From NCBI GenBank assembly GCA_020186115.1, contig WSYJ01000081.1, forward strand, positions 372,001 through 436,000: a DNA stretch of 64,000 bases. The letters run 5' to 3'. Numbering within the stretch: position 1 is the first letter of the stretch; every line of letters starts with the position of its first letter. This document shows positions 10,213 to 19,755 of the stretch, in pieces. The translations under genes and the position numbers were made by a program. This stretch comes from Histomonas meleagridis (taxonomy: Eukaryota > Parabasalia > Tritrichomonadida > Dientamoebidae). The notes beneath the pieces were generated by a model, which was not told the origin of the DNA, searched no databases, and saw only the letters and a program-made list of their open reading frames with translations.

Positions 10213-13200
10213 ATGGAGAAACTTCAGCAAGATTTAAAGACGATTTCTTCATGCTTATCAGGAAACAGAAAAAAATCTGTTGACGCATTGATTAACAGAG
10301 CTAAAGAAAACAAACTTATAATTAATAATCCAGATGATTCTTTTATTCAATTTTTTGATAATGTTTTAAAAGACAAAAAACTTACAAATGTTTCGACTTT
10401 ACTACTAAATGTGATCAAGATTTTAATTGAGACATCTTCAATTAATTGTGTTGCTTGTACAAAAATATTTGAATTAATTGATTCTGCATTTTCAAATTCT
10501 ACAGTGCAATTTACACTTAAATTATTTCAACTTTCTTTAGCATCATTTGCTTCTAATTTAGATGACATAGATATTAGATTTTTTTGTGCAAAATGGATAT
10601 TTAAAGTTGCTTCATCTTCATCTTCTCTTCAAAGTATAGCAATTGCAACTTCTTACCAACTTCTTGATATAGCATTTGATAGAATTCTTGGCAAACAAAG
10701 AAGATCATCTTCATATCGAAAATCAAATGATGAAAATTTAGATCCAAGTGATGATTCTGATTCATACATTGCCACAATAAATGATAAACCACAAGCTCTT
10801 CCAGATCAATCTTCTGTTGTTTCCTCAGCTCATTGGTCAATTAATTTTATTTTTTCACTCATTACAGATCTCTTATGTATAATCAATGGCCAAGAACCAT
10901 ATGTATTTGTTAATACATTTGAACCTGGGAACTTTCCACTCTTACTTTTAAAGTATATTCTAGATGAACATATACCTTTACTTCTTCATTTTCAAAATCA
11001 ATGTAAAACAATTACCGAAAGTATTACCCAATATCTTTCATCACAAACTTCACCTGTTGAATTTTCATTATTTTTTCCTCATTTGATGATATATTTAAGC
11101 CAAACCGAAACAAACCGAGTCAAAATAATTGTGAACAAAATGGTTTCTTTTCTTGAAACAAATCCATTTCTTTTTGAACCAATTGCAATAACTATTTCAC
11201 AATCTCCTCATCTTTTATTTACAATATTTAATTCCAAACAATTACTTAAAATAACACAAATTGCAGAAAAATATTTCACATCGAATTTCAAAGGTTTACA
11301 TCACGATACATTAATTATTTCAAGAAAATGTATTTCATTAAGTTCATTTGATCCATATCATCAAAATCCAAATCGGAACTTAATGTTTTCTATATTAGTT
11401 GTTTATTTACAGATCCCAAAACTTTCACAACATCTTGATTATTTCGAACAAATTTTTCCAATTTTTGAGAATATTTGGAGTAATGTAATTCGAACCACAG
11501 ATGAAACAAAAACACTTATAATGTCACTTAATATCCTTAAATCCACACTTAAGTATTTAATTAATCTTAAAAAAAGTGAATATTTAAAAACACAAATTAA
11601 TATATTAACTGAAATTTGTTTACCAAATGTAATCAATGGGTCAATGACCAAAAAAGGATTAATATGTTTGCATTTATTAATTCGCTTTTTACAAAAACGA
11701 AGTATTGAACTTATGAAATTTTGGCAAACGATTTTTGGTGTAATTTGTAAATGTAATCGAATTGCATTATCACAAAAGTCATCGATTGATATTAAAACAT
11801 TACAAATCATTCAGCCATCGATAGTTGATTTCTCTAACAAACTTAATTCGAAAGAATTTGAGAATTTATTTCATATTATATTATGTTTAAGTATCGAAGA
11901 AATTCATCGTAATTCGAATGAATTAAATTTATGGCCATTACAAACGATTTGTTATTTATTTATCAAGAATAAAAATTATCGGGATATAGTTGAAGAACCA
12001 TTTTTTGATCATTTAAAACGAATATTAAGTTCGAATAACATTGATTTACAAGTTAATATCATTCGATTATTTTTTGAAATTGCTGAAATTGTTATAAATG
12101 ATAATGAAAACAATAAAACGAAAAGTTTTATTTATGATTTTATATTTCGAATTACTAATTTAAATAATCCGAATCTTTTAGAATTAGGTTTTGATTGTTT
12201 ATATAAGTTAATTATTAATTGTTCAAATAATATATCAAGTGATGGATGGAAAATTATTATTTCGATCTTAAAAAATATTTTAGTTGTCACTGGAGATAAA
12301 ACTATACAAAGTGGTTTCGAATCATTAAAATATGTTTGTAATGAAGCGTTGAGTAGTTTACAGAAAACTGACATCGAAATATGTTTATCTACAATTTCGG
12401 CATATATTTCACAAGATATTGATACTAATATATCAATAGAATCCGTAAATTTTATAAAGAAAATCTCAGTTAATTTATTACCTAATGATAATACTAATTG
12501 GAAAATCTTATTAAATATCTTACAAAAACAATTTTATGATAAACGAATTAATATTCGTGAAATATCATTACGAACATTATTTGAGATTATTAATGAGAAT
12601 CATCAAAATTATTCAAATGAATTAAAGAGTTATATAGAAAATAATATTATACATCCATTAATATTAAACATTGATTTAATTAATTTACCAAATTTAATAT
12701 TAAAAGGTTCAATTGAATGTTTAAGAAATATTGGAACTTATAAAACAGTTATTGATGATTTAGTGAGTACAATTCAAACATATTCCGAAAAAGATAACAA
12801 TGAAGTCATCAAATGTTATATTCCATTATTTTTTTTCAAAGATGAAACATTATTTAAACAAGCGACGTTTTCATTTAATCGAACAATCATTAAATATCTC
12901 AATAATAACTTAGATTTAAAATCAGCTGTTTATGTTATTAAAGAAGTTTTACCTAAAATTGTTAATGATATTAAAAATGACGAATTCGAATCTTGGTTAA
13001 ATATTATAGAATTATTTTTTAAAGCGAAAAATGATGAAATTATATTTTCGATTTTAGACATAATAATTTTATTACCGAAATTAAATGAGTCGAAATATAT
13101 TATATTAATGAATTATATAGTAAAATATATTAACTTGTGTAAAAATAATATCGAACGAATTACAAAAATAACTGATTTAATAACTATACTTTTTGTGCAT

Positions 13201-13845
13201 TCTTTCGATGAGAAAATGAGAGCTATAGCATTAAAGATTTTGTTGTTAGTTATGAAAAATATTATATCTATTAATGAAAGTTGTGAAGAATGTTTAAAGT
13301 TTTTGATTTCGCTTCCAATTTCTATGGAGGATTTACTTTCGGAAGATATTACATTGTTTAAATTAATAGAAATCGGAAGGAAAAATTATAAGTTCCAAAT
13401 TCCTTTGATAGAACTAATTACTCCGAAAATGAATATACTTTCGGAAAATGGTTTAAACATTTATATTATGTTCGCTAAAAGATCGCCAACATTCTTTTCA
13501 TTATATTTTAAAAGTTTTTGCTCGAAAAATGATAATTCGGATATAAAATTCGCATTAAAGGAAAAAGATTTAATCAAAAAATATTTTAATGAATTAGTTG
13601 ATTTGGTATTAAATGAAGAAAACGCTTTAAACTCGAAGTTAATAGAGAAAAAATATGAAGAAATGATCGACTTCATAATGAACTTGGATAAAATGAATGT
13701 GGAAAATGGTATATTCGATGAAAATGGAAAGTTTGGCCATGTTTACTTCTTGTTTGAACCTTTAACTAAGTTATGTAAAACAAGAAATAAACAATTGCAA
13801 TTTTGTATAGAATGTGTAATACAGAAACTTTGTAAAGAAAAATAA
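10213..13845 (+). CDS. DCB/HUS-type HEAT-repeat protein, Mon2/large-ArfGEF-like without Sec7
   Basis: ATG at 10213 gives 1210 residues made almost wholly of helical repeats. The opening, MEKLQQDLKTISSCLSGNRK with helices around VSTLLLNVIKILIETSSI and YQLLDIAFDRIL, follows the pattern of the DCB domain of Mon2 and BIG-type ArfGEFs. An acidic linker (about 170-200) leads to a HUS-like segment, and the rest resembles the HDS helices. No Sec7 catalytic motif is present, as in Mon2, which works at the trans-Golgi and endosome in retrograde traffic. The bona fide Sec7 protein lies at 26250-29498. Codon use becomes steadily more AT-rich in the second half. A generic HEAT-repeat protein is the alternative. 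Confidence 0.7.
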   Translation: MEKLQQDLKTISSCLSGNRKKSVDALINRAKENKLIINNPDDSFIQFFDNVLKDKKLTNVSTLLLNVIKILIETSSINCVACTKIFELIDSAFSNSTVQFTLKLFQLSLASFASNLDDIDIRFFCAKWIFKVASSSSSLQSIAIATSYQLLDIAFDRILGKQRRSSSYRKSNDENLDPSDDSDSYIATINDKPQALPDQSSVVSSAHWSINFIFSLITDLLCIINGQEPYVFVNTFEPGNFPLLLLKYILDEHIPLLLHFQNQCKTITESITQYLSSQTSPVEFSLFFPHLMIYLSQTETNRVKIIVNKMVSFLETNPFLFEPIAITISQSPHLLFTIFNSKQLLKITQIAEKYFTSNFKGLHHDTLIISRKCISLSSFDPYHQNPNRNLMFSILVVYLQIPKLSQHLDYFEQIFPIFENIWSNVIRTTDETKTLIMSLNILKSTLKYLINLKKSEYLKTQINILTEICLPNVINGSMTKKGLICLHLLIRFLQKRSIELMKFWQTIFGVICKCNRIALSQKSSIDIKTLQIIQPSIVDFSNKLNSKEFENLFHIILCLSIEEIHRNSNELNLWPLQTICYLFIKNKNYRDIVEEPFFDHLKRILSSNNIDLQVNIIRLFFEIAEIVINDNENNKTKSFIYDFIFRITNLNNPNLLELGFDCLYKLIINCSNNISSDGWKIIISILKNILVVTGDKTIQSGFESLKYVCNEALSSLQKTDIEICLSTISAYISQDIDTNISIESVNFIKKISVNLLPNDNTNWKILLNILQKQFYDKRINIREISLRTLFEIINENHQNYSNELKSYIENNIIHPLILNIDLINLPNLILKGSIECLRNIGTYKTVIDDLVSTIQTYSEKDNNEVIKCYIPLFFFKDETLFKQATFSFNRTIIKYLNNNLDLKSAVYVIKEVLPKIVNDIKNDEFESWLNIIELFFKAKNDEIIFSILDIIILLPKLNESKYIILMNYIVKYINLCKNNIERITKITDLITILFVHSFDEKMRAIALKILLLVMKNIISINESCEECLKFLISLPISMEDLLSEDITLFKLIEIGRKNYKFQIPLIELITPKMNILSENGLNIYIMFAKRSPTFFSLYFKSFCSKNDNSDIKFALKEKDLIKKYFNELVDLVLNEENALNSKLIEKKYEEMIDFIMNLDKMNVENGIFDENGKFGHVYFLFEPLTKLCKTRNKQLQFCIECVIQKLCKEK

Positions 13846-14545
13846 ATTTATTATTAATAAATTGTATTTTATTTCTTTATTTTATGAATTTTATTGGAGG
13901 TTCAGTATTTTCTTTTTGATCTTCATTAAATTATATTACACTTGCAAATTCATTTGGAATTAATAGAGTTGAGAATTATCATAAACTTCAAAACATTCCA
14001 ATAAAACAAAATATTCAACATCCTAATCATCAAAAAGATGTATTATGGATAATAAAAATATTACCACTGTAACCATATTACATTTTTGCTACCGAATTCA
14101 GTTGAGTAATTTTCATATTCAAGAATTTTTTTGATATAGAATATTATTTAAATCAATACATCACAAGCATTTCTAAATATTAATTAATTAATTGTTCTTG
14201 AATAAAATGTATATATTATTAAATAGAAATTTCACCAACTATTGAAGTAGGATAACATTTTCTTTGAATTTTCATTGGATATTTTATTTTAAATAATTTT
14301 CTACTGTCAAAATAAAATGAAGTATAGTAGTGCATTTGATAGATCGAATGCAAAACATATAAGAGCAATAAAAGAATAAAATTTGTTAAACTTATATAAA
14401 AGTATTTAATAATGTCTGTTTACGTTTAGCCTGTAACTACAAAAATTCAAAGTTTTGTATGAATTTAATTTTTCTGTTGAAATGTTAACTTTAACAATCA
14501 TTTCTATGGATAAAAATGTGACATACTTCACCCTCTCTCAATCTT
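13846..14545. other. Intergenic
   Basis: About 700 bases of AT-rich sequence with no convincing gene. Nothing beyond A/T runs was recognised. Confidence 0.5.
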
Positions 14546-15577
14546 TTGATACATCTTTCAATGCGGCATTCTTTCTCATTTTTTTTCATGATTCATCTAA
14601 AGAAAGATGGTACGCCAGATATGCGCTACAGTTCATCTCGTGCAGCATGTTCAAGCTCAAGCTCAACCTCATCAAAAACATATTCTCCTCCAACATCTTC
14701 CTCATCTTCATCAAGTGGATTGCATTACAAGAAAGACGGTGGTCTAGATATGCGCTGCAGTTCATCTCGTGCAGCATATTCAAATACATCCATGTAAAAT
14801 AGTTAACACACTTCTTCATCACCAATATGCGATAATAATAATTCTTCAAATGAATTACACTTTAGAAAAGATGGTAAACTTGATATGAGATATAAATCAT
14901 CGAAAGAAAGCACAGCTACTTCATCTTCTTCTACATATACACCTGAAAAAGATGATTTAATGTTTACAATAAATGGAAAAATCGATAAAAGCAGCAAAAT
15001 GATAAAAAACGGATTTATCATACTGACAAATGATGGATTACCTGATCCAAATTGCAAAGCAGTAAAAAGTGGTTACAACATATTAACGAATAATGGGGAA
15101 ATAGACAAAAAATGTAAAGGATTTAAAGATGCTAAAAAGCCAGTAACAGATTCTAAAACTCAACCAATCAGAGATGTATCAATACAAAATGGACACAGAG
15201 AAAAAAATAAAGAAAATGGTGGAAAATATGCAGAAAAAAAGATGCATCGCATTATGTCGATCTTGAACAAGCAAAATTTATCCTGAAACATAAACCTGGT
15301 AGGAAACCAAGTCAACAACAATTAATAAATGAGTTACACCCACTCAACTATTTACTAAGAATGGTGAATCAAGATACAAACAGAATTACATATCGCGATT
15401 TGGATAAAAAGATTTTCAAAAAAAATGGCAGGCGGTGACGGAAAGGTAACAAAGCAAATGTTACATAGAGCACAGACGATGATAAACGCCATTGATAGAC
15501 TGGATCCGAACGAAAGGACAGCATCAATAGATTTCATTTATGAAAAATTGAATAAATTTGTGACACCTACTGAGTAA
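14546..15577 (+). pseudogene. KDG-(L/P)DMR repeat protein gene broken by two in-frame stops and two A-run frameshifts
   Basis: The first part (from ATG 14546) encodes KKDGTPDMRYSSSRAA, a serine-rich linker and KKDGGLDMRCSSSRAA, then TAA at 14798. The same frame resumes after a second TAA with RKDGKLDMRYKSSKES and three looser copies (NGKIDKSSKMIK, NDGLPDPNCKAVKSG, NNGEIDKKCKGFK) and ends at 15286. A shift at the A7 run 15234-15240 connects to a frame reading DASHYVDLEQAKFILKHKPG and onward. A second shift at the A8 run 15418-15425 connects to GGDGKVTKQMLHRAQTMINA and ends at TAA 15577. The pieces join into one lysine-rich protein with about six short basic repeats and a helical C-terminal domain. 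The short xKDGxxDMR motif recurs in trichomonad proteins as I recall it; its function is unknown to me. A dead gene, or homopolymer errors in a live one, are both possible. Confidence 0.65.
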
Positions 15578-15886
15578 ACAAGAAAAAATTGCTATTTGAT
15601 TTGTTAATATATTACTATGAGAAATTTGCGTTAATATAAATTAAATAATTTTTCTTATTTTGTTATTTTGTTTGATTTTTCTTCTTTAAATTATTTTTTT
15701 ATTTATAATATAGGGAATTTGTATATTTTTATATAGATAATGAAAAATTATTTAATTATATCCATGAACAGAGACGATCAAATTACTATCAAAAAAGAAT
15801 ATTTTATTAGACGTTTAATAGTATTTGTGATCCGCAAAAAGTGATTCCAATGAAATTTGACTGGGTCTGTTTGGATAGTAATATCA
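15578..15886. other. Intergenic, upstream of MMS19 homologue
   Basis: AT-rich. The last bases before the next ATG read TATCAATG, compatible with a trichomonad Inr-like TCA start region close to the initiator codon. No gene is seen. Confidence 0.4.
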
Positions 15887-18394
15887 ATGAAATACACACT
15901 CAACCGGTTGGCTAGAGCTAATGAAGACAAAAAAACATCTATCCTTCAATCAACTTTAACTGAAATCGAAAACGACAGTGACCTTGAAGCAAAAGTAGGC
16001 GAATTACTTCCATTTTTAAGTGATAAAGATAGAAATATGAGAATTCAAGCAATTACTGTTCTTTCCTTTTTTAACACTCAATTCAAAATCCCTGCTGTAA
16101 GGAAAGCAATTGCAGAAATGGCTGCTATCAAATTAGCAGACTCTGCTTGTCTTCAGGCTTCATGTGAAATTATTTCCACAAATATAGATATTTTGGATTC
16201 TGAACAACTTAATGATACATTTGATAAACTTATTAGTATTGATTTAAGAGTTAACTTATATGCAGCAAGACTTTCGGCATATCAGTTGTTTGACAAGATC
16301 ATCAAAAAAGGAATTTCAATAACAAAACCGTCTATCGTCGAAAAATTCAAAGTGTTTTGCGGTTATGAGCAAGATCCAAGATGCCTTAAAGTTGTCTTTA
16401 ATATTTTCCAAAAATTTACTAATCTAATTATTGATAAACTTGACAAGGCACAAATCTCAGAGTTATTTGATGTTGTAAGTGTATTTTATCCAATTTCTCA
16501 AAATACTGATTTAGCTAATCAATTATCAGAATGTCTTGCTTCCAACCCAAAATTTGCAGATGACTTAGCTGAGCTTGTTTCTGCTAAGTTAAAGAATTCT
16601 CTTGCTGATACTCGAACTCCAATTTATAGAAGTTTATCAATTCTTTTAGTTCATAAAACTAAGCCCGAGTTGGTTGTCAGTGTTGTCTCTTCCTTTATAA
16701 TCTCACTCCGAGAGCATTTTGAAGGAGGATCAACAGCTACTGATGAGAATACTGTCAATTCAGCGATAACCTCCATTGTCAAATTTGTTGAACTAAACCC
16801 AGATTCCCATCAAATGTTGTCCTCTATAGCCATTAGTGAGTGGATATCTACCGAAATTATCGAGAGTGAAAATATGAATTCAATTCGTGCATATTCCATC
16901 GTCTCCTGGAACATTGACAAAGTCATCCACTTTTCAAAGCAAGTCATTGCTCCATTAGCAGCTGTAGTACAAAAGTCTTTTGAATCGCATGATGAAAATC
17001 GCGTTCAAAGCATTCTTGCTTCTATCGTCGAATTTCTTAAGCTCCAAGACTTCCATGATCTTACCGATGATTCCTTCACTCCATTTTTGACGATAGCCAA
17101 TAATTCATTATTATCAGATAATCGCAATCTCCACATCACATCACTTGTCATCATACGGGAACTCAGTAACCATCTTCATTTACCGTTTAACCCGACACTT
17201 CTTACAAATCTTCTTATGCATATCGAACTCGAACCATTTTCTACATCAGCACTTAATTCACTTTCCACTCAAACAGAGTACGAAAATGTTTTGTTAAATG
17301 AGTTACTAACGCCATTAATCGAAAGCATTTCAACGCATACTTCATTTCATTCATTAAAGTCCTCAACTGAAGTTTCGCGATTTGCGAGTCATTTATGTAC
17401 AAATTCATTTTTCTCGAGATATATATTCAATTCGTTTGCCAAATCGAAGAATTATCAAATATTACATCGAAGTCTTTTACCCATTAAACAACTCTCTGAT
17501 AATTTATCGGATGATTTATTAGAGATTTTATCTACTGAAGAAAATGTTAACGACGATTTAATATTAACAATTTCATTACGAACAAATGGAAATATATTAT
17601 CGAAAAATTTACTTAAACATAATTCTTTGTTTGATTTAATATTAACTTCGATATTACCTAAAGATATACCCACCGAAATAATTAATGAAATAACGACATT
17701 AAATGAAAGCTCCAGAAATATATTATCATGTAAACTTAGCTCAAACATAATCGAAAAGAATCCATTTTCATTAGCATTAGAAGGAATAATTACATCTGAT
17801 TTCGATCCTGTTCAATTGATTCCGGAGTTATTAATCTTCGAAGATCAATTTGATGAATCACTTGGCGAAATATATAACAAATTCGATGTTATTAATCAAC
17901 GATTTATATATAACGAAAAGTATAAAGAAATTTTATGGAACAAATTCCATTTATCATTAAATGATTCTCCGTATTCATTAATTAAATTATGTTTATTATG
18001 TCCTCCGGAAATGTTCTTAAGTGATATTGCACAATTAATTAAAATGTTTCCGAAGTTCATCGACGTCGACTTAAAAGGCGCACTCGATTTGATATTGTTC
18101 TGCATAATTCGAATGGATAATAATATAATGAAAGTGTTCGTGAAAGTGTTCGACGAAATAATCGAAAAATTATTGGAATATTATCTGTTGAACGAAAATG
18201 TCGTCGCAAGAACCCGAATAGACATCGTGAGGGTGCTCAGGCTGATACCGCTGAGCATCGACGAGAAGGAGTGCATGAAGCACAAGACGAAGGTGATCAG
18301 GAAGCTGAGAATGGCACTCGACGACGACAAGAGAGAAATCAGGAAAGAGGCAGCAGACGCAAAGTTGGCGTGGATGAAACTGACAGAGGAATGA
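15887..18394 (+). CDS. MMS19: MMS19 homologue, HEAT-repeat cytosolic iron-sulfur targeting factor
   Basis: ATG at 15887 gives 835 residues (MKYTLNRLARANEDKK). A longer open frame exists upstream but has no ATG. The protein is all-helical. The N-terminal HEAT repeats (LLPFLSDKDRNMRIQAITVL) and especially the C-terminus, KVIRKLRMALDDDKREIRKE followed by AADAKLAW, match the conserved end of MMS19 (ALDDxKRxVRKEAVxAxxxW). MMS19 belongs to the CIA targeting complex, which hands Fe-S clusters to DNA polymerases, primase and XPD-type helicases. The length is shorter than the human protein (about 1030). The last ~60 codons (18200-18390) are much richer in G and C than the rest of the gene. Confidence 0.85.
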   Translation: MKYTLNRLARANEDKKTSILQSTLTEIENDSDLEAKVGELLPFLSDKDRNMRIQAITVLSFFNTQFKIPAVRKAIAEMAAIKLADSACLQASCEIISTNIDILDSEQLNDTFDKLISIDLRVNLYAARLSAYQLFDKIIKKGISITKPSIVEKFKVFCGYEQDPRCLKVVFNIFQKFTNLIIDKLDKAQISELFDVVSVFYPISQNTDLANQLSECLASNPKFADDLAELVSAKLKNSLADTRTPIYRSLSILLVHKTKPELVVSVVSSFIISLREHFEGGSTATDENTVNSAITSIVKFVELNPDSHQMLSSIAISEWISTEIIESENMNSIRAYSIVSWNIDKVIHFSKQVIAPLAAVVQKSFESHDENRVQSILASIVEFLKLQDFHDLTDDSFTPFLTIANNSLLSDNRNLHITSLVIIRELSNHLHLPFNPTLLTNLLMHIELEPFSTSALNSLSTQTEYENVLLNELLTPLIESISTHTSFHSLKSSTEVSRFASHLCTNSFFSRYIFNSFAKSKNYQILHRSLLPIKQLSDNLSDDLLEILSTEENVNDDLILTISLRTNGNILSKNLLKHNSLFDLILTSILPKDIPTEIINEITTLNESSRNILSCKLSSNIIEKNPFSLALEGIITSDFDPVQLIPELLIFEDQFDESLGEIYNKFDVINQRFIYNEKYKEILWNKFHLSLNDSPYSLIKLCLLCPPEMFLSDIAQLIKMFPKFIDVDLKGALDLILFCIIRMDNNIMKVFVKVFDEIIEKLLEYYLLNENVVARTRIDIVRVLRLIPLSIDEKECMKHKTKVIRKLRMALDDDKREIRKEAADAKLAWMKLTEE

Positions 18395-18981
18395 ATGTGA
18401 ATTATAATAATAAAAATAATTTTGAAATGAAAATTGTTCTTTTCTCAACACATCATTTCCCATTTAAGGTGAAATATGTGAAATTTTGTTAATAATTTTG
18501 TGTTCAACTGAGTGAAAAAACAAAGTTATCATTAAATTGGAGCTTAAAGACATTAATGCTCAAAGTTACTTATTTATTTCTCGGTGTATTTCAACTTTAA
18601 ATATTGGAAATAATACAAGTTTTTCATATTTGAAATTTATTTATTAATTTTGGAAATTTTTCTAATGAGTTGCTTGAAAATATTTGATTAAATCATCTAT
18701 CCAAACCATGACTATATCACCAACGATGTTATTATTTTCATAATAAGTAGGTTCTGGTGTATATTTATTACTGGATTTTTTGCACTGTTTCTAATAAAAA
18801 TAATTAATATTGAATGATAAAATTGATTTGCTTTAATAATACACATTCTAACTCAAATCTAAATTAAGCAAATGTTCACAAATAAAATAAAAAATGGTGC
18901 AAAATAGAAAACAAATTTTTGATAGTCATATGTTTCCCGAAATTTTCGAGTTTGAAAGCGGTTTTGATGGTAATTCGTTAA
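18395..18981. other. Intergenic
   Basis: AT-rich, about 590 bases, with no supported gene. It follows the GC-rich 3' end of the MMS19 homologue. Confidence 0.5.
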
Positions 18982-19310
18982 ATGGGAAATAGTAATTCAA
19001 GATCCAATGTAAATGTCAATATCAAAATCGATAATTTAAAGACATTACTTATCCTTAAACAAATGATTTTTGAATTAAGTGAAGAAGATGTTCAAAAACC
19101 ATTTATTGAACAAGTTGATTTTCTCATTACTTATTTTCCTATTTCATTTGATATTATAATAAGTAAATTAATTTATTCATCTTTTTATTCACAACGAAAA
19201 AAAACCTAAAGTTTATTTTGAAATGCTGAAGAAAATTGAAATCAAATAAAAAGAAATTCATAAAAACGATAGCGAAATAATTAAATTTTTGTACGAAATT
19301 TTTACAAAGA
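18982..19310 (+). pseudogene. Truncated, frameshifted ankyrin-family N-terminal fragment
   Basis: ATG at 18982 opens 75 codons: MGNSNSRSNVNVNIKIDNLK then LKQMIFELSEEDVQ and LIYSSFYSQRKKT. The pattern resembles the N-terminal helical domain of the ankyrin-family gene at 3599 (LEEIIFDLNENN...LVYSLYRSRMND). The stop follows an A8 run (19197-19204). Shifting one base there continues PKVYFEMLKKIEIK, and after one more stop KEIHKNDSEIIKFLYEIFTK, so the homology continues in pieces. Nothing of the ankyrin stack remains, because the minisatellite begins at about 19332. A relic of a larger gene is the simplest reading. Confidence 0.6.
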
Positions 19311-19331
19311 ATGTTATAAAAAAGATGACTA

Positions 19332-19700
19332 ACTTCATATTCATTATCATTACATAAATTACATTATATATTCAACACATTGTTCAATCACTTAATATTC
19401 ATTATCATTACATAAATTACATTATATATTCAACACATTGTTCAATCACTTAATATTCATTATCATTACATAAATTACATTACATATTCAACACATTGTT
19501 CACTCACTTAATATTCATATTCATTATCATTACATAAATTACATTATATATTCAACACATTGTTCAATCACTTAATATTCATTATCATTACATAAATTAC
19601 ATTACATATTCAACACATTGTTCACTCACTTAATATTCATATTCATTATCATTACATAAATTACATTATATATTCAACACATTGTTCACTCACTTCATAT
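19332..19700. repeat. Minisatellite, about six copies of a 58/64-bp unit
   Basis: Six near-identical units containing TTCATTATCATTACATAAAT, a TTCAACACATTG block and TTCA(A/C)TCACTT. Units are 58 bases, or 64 when the extra ATTCAT-type hexamer is present. Two unit subtypes differ at TATATATTC/TACATATTC and CAATCACT/CACTCACT, and their order suggests a duplicated higher-order block of unequal units. It sits at the 3' end of the IBD gene, between two convergent genes. Confidence 0.9.
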
Positions 19701-19755
19701 TTATTACATTAATTTCTTTTCACACATTCGGTTTCTATTTACAGTTTTTATTCAT

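Noticed and set aside
14795..14870. A GT-AG intron between the two KDG-DMR blocks (GTAAAATAG ... TTTAG)
   Set aside because: Donor and branch do not match the trichomonad consensus, and the later frameshifts show that the locus is broken anyway. GTTAACACACTT is similar to the branch region but not followed by AG.
19332..19700. A CRISPR-like array
   Set aside because: The units are contiguous, without unique spacers, and the genome is eukaryotic.
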